The notes under the pieces are model-generated. The model was not told where the DNA came from. It did no database searches and saw only the letters and a list, made by a program, of their open reading frames with translations. From assembly GCA_963710615.1 (NCBI GenBank), contig CAVQBF010000002.1, positions 186,001 to 250,000 of the forward strand: a stretch of DNA of 64,000 bases, written 5' to 3'. The DNA is from GCA-2746605 sp963710615 (GTDB lineage: Bacteria > Bacteroidota > Ignavibacteria > Ignavibacteriales > Melioribacteraceae). The translations under genes were made by a program, and so were the position numbers. Below, in pieces: positions 10,126 to 18,379 of this stretch. Numbering within the stretch: position 1 is the stretch's first letter; each line of letters begins with the position of its first letter.

Positions 10126-10890
10126 ATGATGATTAAACTTAAATATTTGACATTACTGATCGTGTTATTTGGCAATTTTGTAATAAATGCACAAGACTTA
10201 GAAACATTGATGAAAACAGGGAATGATTTTTATCAAAATAAGCAGTATCAAGAAGCCATAGAAAATTATGAGTCAATTTTACAGCAGGGATATGTAAGTG
10301 GCGATCTTTATTATAATTTAGGCAATTCTTATTTCAGAATTGGCGCAATAGGTAATGCAATTTTATTTTACGAAAGAGCATTAAAGATTTCGCCTAGCCA
10401 TGAAGATGCAGCATATAATTTAAGAATTGCAAATGCGCGAACAGTTGATAAAATTCAAGAAATCCCACCTCTATTCTTTATCAAATGGTGGAACATTTTA
10501 CTTTCTACATTTACTTCCACTGGTTGGCAGACAATAATTTTTATTTTTTATATACTTCTACTTACATGTATTGCAGTTTATTTTCTGGTCAGAAATTTAC
10601 AGACTCAAAAGTTTGCCTTTATTTTTGGTTCACTAAATATAGTTGCCTTGCTAATTGCTTTAATTTTGTTTTTCTCAAGTTTAGAGAGGGAATCTTCAAA
10701 CGATTATGGAATACTTCTCAAATCGGTAGCTACTGCTAAAATATCTCCTGATGCACAAAGTAATGATGCATTTGTGATACATGAAGGAATAAAATTCCGC
10801 ATAGAAGATCAAGTAAAAAATTGGGTTAAAATAAAATTAGCAGACGGCAAAGTAGGCTGGCTGACAGAAAACTCGTTTGATTTAATTTAA
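10126..10890 (+). CDS. batE: BatE: TPR protein with membrane helices and SH3-like end
   Basis: A 254-residue protein: a signal peptide or anchor (1-22), TPR repeats at about 25-105 (YYNLGNSYFRIGAIGNAILFYERAL), two membrane helices at about 130-152 and 162-185, and a C-terminal SH3-like domain ending in VGWLTENSFDLI. This is the usual BatE design. It begins 3 bases after batD and appears to be the last gene of the operon; a 266-base gap follows, with no obvious strong terminator hairpin. Confidence 0.92.
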   Translation: MMIKLKYLTLLIVLFGNFVINAQDLETLMKTGNDFYQNKQYQEAIENYESILQQGYVSGDLYYNLGNSYFRIGAIGNAILFYERALKISPSHEDAAYNLRIANARTVDKIQEIPPLFFIKWWNILLSTFTSTGWQTIIFIFYILLLTCIAVYFLVRNLQTQKFAFIFGSLNIVALLIALILFFSSLERESSNDYGILLKSVATAKISPDAQSNDAFVIHEGIKFRIEDQVKNWVKIKLADGKVGWLTENSFDLI

Positions 10891-11156
10891 TCTTTACTTA
10901 TATAATCGAAATAATTTTAAGATTCGTTCTTGATTTCCTCATTATTCTTATCTCTTAATATAATATCAGATTATCTTTCGTTCTTGAAAATTAATAATTT
11001 TTACAAGTTATTTGGAAAAAGTTATTTAATTTTAACTCTATATGTCTAGAATGAATTGTGTAAGTGTTAATTTTTTGTTACTAGGTAGCTAGTTCTATTT
11101 GGTCTAATACATAGTTATACACCTAGTTTTATTATTTTCTAAAATGGATTGTTAAA

Positions 11157-11906
11157 ATGAAGAGTAAGAATTCATGGTATGAACAAGATAAGTTTTGGGA
11201 ATTTTTCGGACCGTTTTTATTTGATGAAGAACACCAATCGAGTGCGAAAGAGGAAGTCGAAAATGTGCTAAAACTATTGAAGATGGAACAGAATGATCGA
11301 ATTTTAGACCTCTGTTGTGGAGTAGGCCGGCACAGTTTAGAATTATCACATAAGGGATTTGAAGTCGTTGGGATTGATCGCACTTCTGACTTTATAAAAA
11401 AAGCAAAACAAAAGGCTAAACAAAAAAATCTTAATATAAAATATGTTATTAGCGATATGCGAAAATATTGCCAACCAGATAGTTTCAATGTTGTCATAAA
11501 CATGTTTGGTTCATTTGGATATTTTGATAATACCGCCGATGACCATAATGTGATAAAAAACATGCATACCTCACTTCGCGCCGGCGGTAGAATTCTTATT
11601 GAAACAATGGGTAAAGAGATATTAGCAAAAGACTTTCAAGAAAAGGATTGGCATGAAGAAGGCGATACATTAATATTGGCAGAGAGAAAACCTATTCAAA
11701 ATTGGGGTCGTATGCAAACGCGATGGATAGTAATAAAAGACAATAAGAGAGTTGAGCATACAGTATCAATTCGCTCCTATTCTGCCTTTGAACTGTCATC
11801 ACTATTGTCTGAAGTTGGTTTTTCAAAAGTTGAGGTTTATGGAGATCTTAAAGGCATTGCATATGATCAGCATGCTAAGAGGTTAGTTGTAATCGGTTAT
11901 AAATAA
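11157..11906 (+). CDS. Class I SAM-dependent methyltransferase
   Basis: A 249-residue protein with the classical SAM-binding motif I (ILDLCCGVGRHSLEL, about residues 46-60), the acidic end of strand 2 (EVVGID), and a following FNVVINMFGSFGYF segment typical of the Methyltransf_25/11 groups. It is cytoplasmic and has no membrane segment. The substrate cannot be read from the sequence. An ATG 13 bases upstream is followed at once by a stop, so the start at 11157 is the sensible one. The gene stands alone, with gaps on both sides. Confidence 0.85.
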   Translation: MKSKNSWYEQDKFWEFFGPFLFDEEHQSSAKEEVENVLKLLKMEQNDRILDLCCGVGRHSLELSHKGFEVVGIDRTSDFIKKAKQKAKQKNLNIKYVISDMRKYCQPDSFNVVINMFGSFGYFDNTADDHNVIKNMHTSLRAGGRILIETMGKEILAKDFQEKDWHEEGDTLILAERKPIQNWGRMQTRWIVIKDNKRVEHTVSIRSYSAFELSSLLSEVGFSKVEVYGDLKGIAYDQHAKRLVVIGYK

Positions 11907-12004
11907 GTATAGACTGCGTATAACTCCTTAAATAAGTAAAAAGTCAAGTAGATATAGAAATTTGGCAAAAAATAAATTGTTAAAAATTCTAAACAAAAGG
12001 CGCA

Positions 12005-12012
12005 TAAATTTG
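12005..12012 (+). promoter_or_regulatory. Possible -7 box (TAAATTTG) for the SWIB gene
   Basis: A perfect match to the Bacteroidota -7 consensus TAnnTTTG, 67 bases before the SWIB start. No TTG lies at the expected spacing upstream, so support is partial. Confidence 0.3.
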
Positions 12013-12079
12013 ATAAATTGTATTAAACAGTAAAAAATAATTAGTAAAAATCAACAATCTATAAAAAAGGAGTTAAAAA

Positions 12080-12406
12080 ATGGCAGAAGAAAAAGGATTA
12101 AAGAAACCAGTAAAGTTAAAAAGTGAACTAGCCTCATTTTTGGGAGCAAAAGAACTTCCAAGAACCGAGATTACTAAAAAACTTTGGGACTATATAAAAG
12201 CGAATAAGCTTCAAACAAAAACTGAAAATGGAAAGCCGGAAAATGCAGGCAAATATATTGTAGCCGATGCAAAATTGCTTCCTATTTTCAAAAATACAAA
12301 ATCGAAAAGTAAATCTGGTAAGCTTACTGATCTTACAAATATGAAAGAAGGTCAGACAATCAACATGATGCAGATGGCTGCTGTTGTTGGCGCTAACATA
12401 GAGTAA
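12080..12406 (+). CDS. SWIB/MDM2-domain protein
   Basis: A small basic protein of 108 residues. From about residue 20 onward it matches the SWIB/MDM2 fold: SELASFLGAKELPRTEITKKLWDY, then ADAKLLPIF and a C-terminal INMMQMAAVVGANI. SWIB domains are best known from eukaryotic chromatin remodelling and from Chlamydia, but stand-alone forms occur in several bacterial phyla. With many lysines it may bind DNA or a nucleoid protein; that is inference. It has a good Shine-Dalgarno (AAGGAG) and appears to be monocistronic. Confidence 0.85.
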   Translation: MAEEKGLKKPVKLKSELASFLGAKELPRTEITKKLWDYIKANKLQTKTENGKPENAGKYIVADAKLLPIFKNTKSKSKSGKLTDLTNMKEGQTINMMQMAAVVGANIE

Positions 12407-12830
12407 GATTAATGTACTTAGACTCATTTAGAGTTTTGTGCGAAACTATCTACTACATTTAGTAATCATTGTAGGTTTGTTTATTTGGTGAAAGCCCGCA
12501 AAGTAAGATTGTGGGCTATTTGCTATAAGTATTATATAATGCGAGGTTCAGATTTATACTTCTATTTGTAGTATATCACTCCCAATAATAAAAGTAATGT
12601 CAACAAATTGTGCCTCAATAGTTCCACCAGAAGAAGATAATAATAATTTATTTTCACTAGTTGGTATATCCACCTTTCAACTAGATTTATTTCCCGAGCA
12701 TTTCTACATAAAATTTCTATTTAATACACTCTCAGATAATTATTATAAAGTGAGAAATAGGGAAAGGTAACTTGAATTTGTATTTTTTCTCTAAGGGAAT
12801 CATACTACAAATCTAAATTTGGAGGGAATT
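12407..12830. other. 424-base gap after the SWIB gene
   Basis: The gap holds the hairpin at 12493-12517 and otherwise AT-rich sequence. A 57-codon open frame (12597-12770, plus) has no ribosome site and no recognisable content, so I do not call it. No tRNA or repeat was seen. The Shine-Dalgarno of the next gene (GGAGGG, 12821-12826) is at the right end. Confidence 0.5.
12493..12517 (+). terminator. Hairpin downstream of the SWIB gene
   Basis: AGCCCGCA (12493-12500) pairs with TGTGGGCT (12510-12517) with one G-U pair and a 9-base loop. The T-rich tail is weak (ATTTGCT), so termination is likely but not certain. Confidence 0.5.
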
Positions 12831-13205
12831 ATGACGTTAGTAATTATTTTATTTGGGGCACTAACATTTCTGGCTGGAATAATTATTCTTTTAAAGCCTG
12901 AAATTATATTTGGCTATTTATACAAAAATATTGAGAAACCTATTTTACATATTTTTGCTATAGTTATTAGAATTGTTCTAGGGTTATTTATGATATTGGA
13001 ATCAAATGTATCTAAATTTCCGCAAATAATTGAATTGATCGGTTGGATTTCTATAATTGCAGCAATACTACTTGGGATAATTGGAAGACGATATTTTGTT
13101 TCTCTTATGAACTGGGCTTTATCTTTATCAGAGCCTTTTGCAAGAATTGGTGGAATATTTGCCATGGGATTTGGAGCATTTTTGGTTTATGCTTTTATTG
13201 GCTAA
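12831..13205 (+). CDS. Small hypothetical membrane protein
   Basis: A 124-residue protein made almost entirely of membrane helices (about 1-22, 40-60, 66-86 and 100-122). I start it at the ATG at 12831 because GGAGGG sits 4 bases upstream; an in-frame TTG at 12819 would place that ribosome site inside the gene. Short polar loops (RKYF-like GRRYFVS) separate the helices. I do not recognise the family, and the isolated position gives no functional hint. Confidence 0.7.
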   Translation: MTLVIILFGALTFLAGIIILLKPEIIFGYLYKNIEKPILHIFAIVIRIVLGLFMILESNVSKFPQIIELIGWISIIAAILLGIIGRRYFVSLMNWALSLSEPFARIGGIFAMGFGAFLVYAFIG

Positions 13206-13371
13206 AATAATAGCTGTAATTCAGTAATTTCATATCATATAGAACATACGAATGTTGCACAAAATAATAATAAATTATATACGATATTTTTGTCTTGAAA
13301 ATATCAAGGTTTCTGCTATTATTACTGAGTAATTTTTATTTAATTATATCAAAAATCAAACTGGTTGCAGA

Positions 13372-14019
13372 ATGAAAAAATTTATCTTTTTATTATTATT
13401 GGTACCAATTCTGATATTGGATTTTGGTTGTAACAATAATTCTACTGAGCCTAATGATAATGATACTACAACTGTTATTGCAAGAAAACCAAATCTTTAT
13501 ATCTATCCAGAAGAAAAAACATCATTATCAATTGAACTTGATTTTCCAAAAGGAGGTAGAATTATTGAAAGTATTCCGGAGTACAATAATCTGTGGGAAA
13601 TAACAGTTGAGCCCAGTGGTAAAATAAATAATAGCTTTGATTATTTATTTTACGAATGTGAAATTCCAAATCTTACTCAAACGGAAGTTGGGTGGCTGAT
13701 TGAAAAAAGAAATCTAGAAGACTTTTTTGTGAATAACTTATCAAATTCCGGATTTAATCAAAGAGAGATAAGCGATTTTAATGAGTATTGGATACCTTTA
13801 CTTTCTAATTATGATTACTATGCTATTTATCCGCAGTATAAAAGTGATCTTGACAAAATTGTTACAATTTACTTTTCTGAAGAGCCGAATAACTTTTTTC
13901 GTCTATTCTACTTAATAATTGGAAAGGATGATAATAATTTAGAAATTGAAAAACCGGTCTTGAAATCAGCTGTAAGAGAAAACTATTTTGCGGTAGAGTG
14001 GGGAGTAATTTTAAAATAA
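13372..14019 (+). CDS. Putative lipoprotein with KPxxYLYPE-type domain
   Basis: A 215-residue protein with a lipoprotein signal ending DFGC (Cys at residue 20). The mature part begins with an Asn/Thr/Asp-rich linker, then RKPNLYIYPEEKTSLSIEL and a YLFYECE segment. This resembles a poorly characterised family whose members open with KPVIYLYPE and contain YNYLFWE; I recall it from Firmicutes and other phyla, so the assignment is by memory only. The C-terminal half has YWIPLL and FRLFYLIIG segments consistent with it. Probably anchored in a membrane and facing outward. A bidirectional terminator follows immediately. Confidence 0.65.
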   Translation: MKKFIFLLLLVPILILDFGCNNNSTEPNDNDTTTVIARKPNLYIYPEEKTSLSIELDFPKGGRIIESIPEYNNLWEITVEPSGKINNSFDYLFYECEIPNLTQTEVGWLIEKRNLEDFFVNNLSNSGFNQREISDFNEYWIPLLSNYDYYAIYPQYKSDLDKIVTIYFSEEPNNFFRLFYLIIGKDDNNLEIEKPVLKSAVRENYFAVEWGVILK

Positions 14020-14044
14020 AAAAGCTATCCGAAGATAGCTTTTT
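14019..14044. terminator. Bidirectional terminator
   Basis: AAAAAGCTATC (14019-14029) pairs with GATAGCTTTTT (14034-14044) around a CGAA loop. The flanking A and T runs make it work in both directions, for the lipoprotein gene (plus) and frr (minus). Confidence 0.85.
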
Positions 14045-14068
14045 CAAATTGATAATATCAGTCAAATT

Positions 14069-14623
14069 TTAAACTTCCATTATTTCATCTTCTTTGTGCT
14101 TAATTATTTCATCAATTTTATTAATATGATCATCGGTGTATTTTTGAACTTCAGCTTCGGCATCGTGTCGTAAGTCTTCAGTTAATTCTTTTTCTTTTTC
14201 AGCTTTTCGTAGATGATCATTTGCATCTCTTCTGACATTCCTAATTGCAATTTTTGCATCTTCTCCAAATTTCTTTACAAGTTTCATTAGATCTCTTCGT
14301 CTCTCTTCATTAAGCGGAGGAATTGGAACTTTAATATTAGTACCGTCATTTACAGGATTCAATCCGAGATCTGCTATCAATATTGCTTTGTCTATAGTGC
14401 CAACCATATTTTTATCCCATGGCGTAATAGAGAGAGTATGAGCATCCAAAACACTAACATTAGCAGTTTGGTTTAACGGTGTTAGTGTTCCATAATAATC
14501 CACTTTAATTCCGTCAAGTAAAGCCGTAGTTGCTTTTCCAGTTCTAATTTTGGAAATTTCATGCCGGAATGCCTCAATGGATTTATCCATTCTTAACTTT
14601 GCATCTTTAATTATTTCATTCAT
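14069..14623 (-). CDS. frr: Ribosome recycling factor
   Basis: A 184-residue protein, normal RRF length, with the family pattern from the start (MNEIIKDAKLRMDKSIEAF) through GKATTALLDGIKVDYYGT to the ERRRDLMKLVKKFGEDAKIAIRNVRRDAND signature. With EF-G it splits post-termination ribosomes. GGAGG precedes the start. It lies 31 bases after pyrH, a pairing conserved in bacteria, and ends at the shared terminator at 14019-14044. Confidence 0.97.
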   Translation of the reverse strand: MNEIIKDAKLRMDKSIEAFRHEISKIRTGKATTALLDGIKVDYYGTLTPLNQTANVSVLDAHTLSITPWDKNMVGTIDKAILIADLGLNPVNDGTNIKVPIPPLNEERRRDLMKLVKKFGEDAKIAIRNVRRDANDHLRKAEKEKELTEDLRHDAEAEVQKYTDDHINKIDEIIKHKEDEIMEV

Positions 14624-14654
14624 GGAAAACCTCCAGTGATTGTTAATCTAAAAT

Positions 14655-15383
14655 TTATACTTCATGTTTATTTACTTCTGTTCCTATATTTTCACCGGTT
14701 GCAATCTTTAAAAGATTATTTTCCCTATTCATATTGAATACAATAATAGGTAATTCATTTTCCTGACACAAACTAATTGCTGTCATATCCATAACTCTTA
14801 AGTTTTTGTTCATTACGTCTAAGTATGATATTTCTTTAAACATTTCAGCGTTAGGATTTTTTTCTGGATCAGAATCATACACTCCATCAACTCTGGTTCC
14901 TTTTAAGATAACATCTGCTTCAATTTCAACAGCCCTTAAAGAAGCTGCTGTATCTGTACTAAAATAAGGATGTCCAGTTCCGGCTCCAAATATAACAATT
15001 CTTCCTTTTTCTAAATGTCTAATAGCCCTTCTTCTTATGTACGGTTCAGCCATTTCATCCATTCTAATTGAAGTCATTAACCGAGTGAACATATTACTCT
15101 CTTCAAATGCATTCTGAAGAGCTAATGCATTAATTACAGTGGCAAGCATTCCCATTTGATCGCCGGTCACTCGATCAATGCCTTGCTTTCCTGCATTTAA
15201 TCCGCGGTAAATATTTCCTCCGCCTATAACTATTCCAACTTGAACACCAAGTTCATGAATCTTTTTAACTTCTTTAGCAAAGAATATAAGCATGTTAGGA
15301 TCAATACCGTATCCAAGCTCACCCATTAAAGATTCACCGCTAAGTTTAAGTAATATTCGTTTGTATTTTATATTGTTATTCAT
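14655..15383 (-). CDS. pyrH: UMP kinase
   Basis: A 242-residue bacterial-type uridylate kinase: KRILLKLSGESLMG at the N-terminus, GIVIGGGNIYRG for nucleotide binding, GAGTGHPYFSTDTAA and the MDMTAISLCQEN region. It phosphorylates UMP to UDP and in this family is hexameric and regulated by GTP/UTP. It starts only about 25 bases past the tsf terminator, so it depends on read-through or on a promoter hidden in that segment. It is likely co-transcribed with frr. Confidence 0.97.
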   Translation of the reverse strand: MNNNIKYKRILLKLSGESLMGELGYGIDPNMLIFFAKEVKKIHELGVQVGIVIGGGNIYRGLNAGKQGIDRVTGDQMGMLATVINALALQNAFEESNMFTRLMTSIRMDEMAEPYIRRRAIRHLEKGRIVIFGAGTGHPYFSTDTAASLRAVEIEADVILKGTRVDGVYDSDPEKNPNAEMFKEISYLDVMNKNLRVMDMTAISLCQENELPIIVFNMNRENNLLKIATGENIGTEVNKHEV

Positions 15384-15400
15384 AGATAATTTCCTAAATA

Positions 15401-15434
15401 TAAAAAAAAAGGTCTTATTAAAAAATAAGACCTT
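15401..15434 (-). terminator. Terminator between tsf and pyrH
   Basis: On the minus strand AAGGTCTTATT pairs with AATAAGACCTT (11 base pairs, 15409-15419 with 15424-15434) and is followed by a run of nine T. This is a textbook intrinsic terminator located inside a conserved gene block. Confidence 0.85.
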
Positions 15435-15443
15435 AGTAATTAA

Positions 15444-16313
15444 TTATTTATTTTCATCACTTAAGTGAAAGCGGTGAAATAATTTAATTTTAGCTTCTCC
15501 GGAATGAGCTTTATTTATATCATTCAAAATATCATTCACAGATTTGGAATTATCTTTAATTGAAGCTTGCTCAGTTAGACAATTTTCTTGGAAAAATTTA
15601 TTAATTTTACCGTCAGCAATTTTATCTAATATTTGTTCAGGTTTCCCTTCTTTTTTTGCAACTTCTTTATAAATTTCTTTTTCTTTTTCAATAACTTCTG
15701 CAGAAACTTCATCTCTAGTAACGTAAGATGGTTTCATAGCTGCGACTTGCATTGCTGCATCTTTAGCAAAATTCTGAATATTTTCTTTTGCAGCTTCGTT
15801 AACATTATCCATTCTGACCATTACACCTAACTTTGCACCGTGGTGTATGTAATCGATTATCAAACCAGATTTAGCTTCTTCAATGACAAATCTGGAAACT
15901 TCAATTTTTTCACCAATCTTGCCAATAATATTAGTTAATTCTGCTTGAACAGATTTTCCTTGATGTTCTAAAGATAATAATTCATCGACATTTTTAGGTT
16001 CATGTGCAACTACAGTGTCTAGAACAAAATTTGCAAAGCTTACAAAGTCATCACTTTTGGCAACAAAATCAGTCTCACAGTTAACTTCAACCATAATTCC
16101 TTTTGAGTCCCCGTCTAGAATTTTTGTAAGAACAATACCTTCGCTTGCAGTTCTTTCAGCTCTTTTTGCTGCAACTGAGGCCCCTTTTTTTCTTAAAATT
16201 TCGATCGCTTTATCAAAATCACCATCAGCTTCAACAAGTGCCTTTTTGCAATCCATCATTCCGGCACCGGTTTTATCTCTTAATTTTTTTACCAATTGAG
16301 CAGTAATTTCCAT
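15444..16313 (-). CDS. tsf: Elongation factor Ts
   Basis: A 289-residue EF-Ts. The N-terminal UBA-like domain has the standard VKKLRDKTGAGMMDCKKAL, and the core motif ITVEVNCETDFVA-type segment (GIMVEVNCETDFVAKSDDF) is present. It is the nucleotide exchange factor for EF-Tu. It follows rpsB after 17 bases and is closed by a strong terminator. Confidence 0.97.
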   Translation of the reverse strand: MEITAQLVKKLRDKTGAGMMDCKKALVEADGDFDKAIEILRKKGASVAAKRAERTASEGIVLTKILDGDSKGIMVEVNCETDFVAKSDDFVSFANFVLDTVVAHEPKNVDELLSLEHQGKSVQAELTNIIGKIGEKIEVSRFVIEEAKSGLIIDYIHHGAKLGVMVRMDNVNEAAKENIQNFAKDAAMQVAAMKPSYVTRDEVSAEVIEKEKEIYKEVAKKEGKPEQILDKIADGKINKFFQENCLTEQASIKDNSKSVNDILNDINKAHSGEAKIKLFHRFHLSDENK

Positions 16314-16330
16314 AATTAATTTTCCTCTTT

Positions 16331-17284
16331 TTATTCAGTTTCTTTTTTTTCTTCTTTTGATTCAACAACTTCTGCTGAACTGGATTCTTTATTTTCTACT
16401 GGTTTTTCTTTTTTTACTTCTTCTTTAACAACCTCAGCTTTTTCTTCTTTGTTCTTAGTCGGTATATCTTTTCTTTCACCTTTATCGTTAAACTTTACTT
16501 TTCTAATTCTGGGTTTACCAGATTTCTTTTCTTCAGATGAATCAGCTTCCTGTTTTTTCAATTTTTCTTTTTCAGCAGCTTTTTCAGCTTTTACTTCATT
16601 ATATTTTTGTAATCCTTCAATAACTGCATCTGACATTGTTTTACTAATAAGTTCAATTGCTCTGGCCGCGTCATCATTCGAAGGAATTAAATAATCAACC
16701 GGATCTGGATTACAATTTGTATCAACAATAGCAAAAATTGGAATGTTAAGTCTTAGTGCTTCATTTATTGCAATAGATTCTTTCTTAATATCAACAATAA
16801 ATATAGCATTCGGCATTTTTTTCATTGTTTCAACGCCGTCAAGAATTTTTCTTAATTTATCTCTTTCACGTGTTCTAAATAATTGTTCTTTTTTGGTAAT
16901 TTTTTCAAAAGTACCATCTGTTTCCATTTTATCAATTTTTTGCATACGTGTAATACTTTTACGGATAGTTGAAAAGTTTGTCAACATTCCGCCAAGCCAT
17001 CTTTCGCTAACCCAGTTCATTCCGCATCTTTTAGCTTCTTGAGCAATTACACCTTTCGCTTGTTTTTTTGTCCCAACAAATAAAACTGTTCCGCCATCAG
17101 AAACTATTTCTCTTAATTTATTGGCTGAATGTTCAATTGAAACTTGGGTTTTTTTAAGATCAATGATATGAATCCCATTTTTCTCCATAAAAATATATGG
17201 ACGCATTTTAGGATTCCAACGACGGGTTAGGTGACCAAAATGAGCACCTGATTCAATAAGGGAGGTAAGTTCTACCTTTGACAT
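16331..17284 (-). CDS. rpsB: 30S ribosomal protein S2 with long charged tail
   Basis: A 317-residue S2. The first ~230 residues are normal (GAHFGHLTRRWNPKMRPYIF; FVGTKKQAKG; WLGGMLTNFSTIRKS; VDTNCNPDPVDYLIP). The remaining ~85 residues form a Lys/Glu-rich tail that the common ~240-residue S2 lacks; such tails occur in Bacteroidota relatives. The ribosome site AGGAGTT precedes the ATG. Its own promoter probably lies just after the rpsI terminator. Confidence 0.97.
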   Translation of the reverse strand: MSKVELTSLIESGAHFGHLTRRWNPKMRPYIFMEKNGIHIIDLKKTQVSIEHSANKLREIVSDGGTVLFVGTKKQAKGVIAQEAKRCGMNWVSERWLGGMLTNFSTIRKSITRMQKIDKMETDGTFEKITKKEQLFRTRERDKLRKILDGVETMKKMPNAIFIVDIKKESIAINEALRLNIPIFAIVDTNCNPDPVDYLIPSNDDAARAIELISKTMSDAVIEGLQKYNEVKAEKAAEKEKLKKQEADSSEEKKSGKPRIRKVKFNDKGERKDIPTKNKEEKAEVVKEEVKKEKPVENKESSSAEVVESKEEKKETE

Positions 17285-17361
17285 ATTAACTCCTGTTTTT
17301 CTTCTACTTTTTTCAACTTTGCCTTAGATCCATTTTTTTTGCAGGACACAGGGGGCAAATC

Positions 17362-17369
17362 CAAAAGTA
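17362..17369 (-). promoter_or_regulatory. Likely -7 box of the rpsB-tsf promoter
   Basis: On the minus strand TACTTTTG is an exact match to TAnnTTTG, about 78 bases before rpsB and just after the rpsI terminator. The upstream TTG box is not at the usual distance, so the promoter assignment rests on the -7 box and on position. The ~70-base leader contains a C-rich stretch (CCCCCTGTGTCC). Confidence 0.45.
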
Positions 17370-17382
17370 TGAATGATTTTAT

Positions 17383-17409
17383 AAAAAAGGCGGACAAAAA
17401 TAATCCGCC
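17383..17409 (-). terminator. Terminator of rplM-rpsI
   Basis: On the minus strand GGCGGA pairs with TCCGCC (17404-17409 with 17389-17394) around a 9-base loop and is followed by TTTTTTAT. It ends the rplM-rpsI unit. Confidence 0.8.
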
Positions 17410-17417
17410 ATGAATAA

Positions 17418-17804
17418 TTATCTTTTCGAAAATTGAAATTTCTTTCTAGCTTTTGGTTGACCTGGCTTTTTACGTTCAACCATTCTAGGATCTCTTCTTA
17501 ATAAGCCTTCAGGTTTTAATAGAGTACGTAATTCGGGATTTATATCAATTAAAGCTCTTGCAATACCAAGTCTAATAGCTTCAGCTTGACCACGAACACC
17601 ACCGCCTTGCACATTGGCAATGACATCATATTTACCTAAAGTTTCAGTAAACTTAAAAGGTGTAATTACATCATCTCGATTATCAGGAATAGGGAAGAAG
17701 TTTTCGAATTCTCTTTTGTTTACGGTAACTTTTCCAGTACCATTTCTTAAAATAACTCTTGCAACTGAGGTTTTTCTTCTACCTACAAAAATTTTATCAG
17801 CCAT
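17418..17804 (-). CDS. rpsI: 30S ribosomal protein S9
   Basis: A 128-residue S9 with GRRKTSVARVILRNGTGKVTVN near the start, GGGVRGQAEAIRLGIARAL in the middle and the basic C-terminal tail ending QPKARKKFQFSKR that reaches the ribosomal P site. Normal length. It follows rplM after 15 bases, the conserved order. Confidence 0.97.
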   Translation of the reverse strand: MADKIFVGRRKTSVARVILRNGTGKVTVNKREFENFFPIPDNRDDVITPFKFTETLGKYDVIANVQGGGVRGQAEAIRLGIARALIDINPELRTLLKPEGLLRRDPRMVERKKPGQPKARKKFQFSKR

Positions 17805-17819
17805 TTAATATCCTTTAAT

Positions 17820-18260
17820 TTATAAACTCAATGCTTCAGGTTTTTGGGCGGAATGAGGATGTTCAGAACCAGCATATACTTTCAATTTTTTAATAAGCTT
17901 TCTTCCTAACCTATTTTTAGGTAACATACCTTTAACTGCATGTGTTATAACATACTCAGGTTTTTGGTTAATTAACTCATTAAAAGTTTTTACCTTTACA
18001 CCACCGGGGTACATGGAGTGAGTAAAATAGGTTTTCATTTGTTCTCTTTTACCGGTCAATTTTATTTTTTCAGCATTAACTACTATAACAAAATCACCAG
18101 TATCCATATTAGGTGTGAAAATTGGTTTATGCTTTCCTCTAATAATTGTTGCTGCTTTAGCCGCCAATCTACCTAATACAACATCATTAGCATCAATTAC
18201 GTGCCATTTTCTATCGGCATCTTCGGTTTTGATAAATCTTGTAATTTTTTCTTGTTTCAA
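17820..18260 (-). CDS. rplM: 50S ribosomal protein L13
   Basis: A 146-residue L13 with WHVIDANDVVLGRLAAKAATIIRGKHK and AVKGMLPKNRLGRKLIKKLKVYAGSEHPH. The start is TTG at 18260, supported by GGAGG seven bases upstream. First gene of the rplM-rpsI pair, with a well-formed promoter upstream. Confidence 0.96.
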   Translation of the reverse strand: MKQEKITRFIKTEDADRKWHVIDANDVVLGRLAAKAATIIRGKHKPIFTPNMDTGDFVIVVNAEKIKLTGKREQMKTYFTHSMYPGGVKVKTFNELINQKPEYVITHAVKGMLPKNRLGRKLIKKLKVYAGSEHPHSAQKPEALSL

Positions 18261-18297
18261 CTATATCCTCCGTAAAAGAGATTTTTTTTAGAGCCTA

Positions 18298-18328
18298 TAA
18301 ATATATCTGAATAGTTGAAAAATGTCAA
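18298..18328 (-). promoter_or_regulatory. rplM promoter (TTGACA, TATATTTA)
   Basis: On the minus strand TTG (plus 18326-18328, part of TTGACA) is followed after exactly 20 bases by TATATTTA (plus 18298-18305), close to the Bacteroidota form TTG-N19-21-TAnnTTTG. The -7 box lies 38 bases before the start codon. Confidence 0.6.
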
Positions 18329-18379
18329 GAATTCATAATTTAATTTAAATATTTATTTTGCTCTTTATTTTTGATGTTT

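Noticed and set aside
12597..12770. 57-codon open frame in the gap after the SWIB gene
   Set aside because: No ribosome site, no family resemblance, and no conserved context; possible but unsupported.
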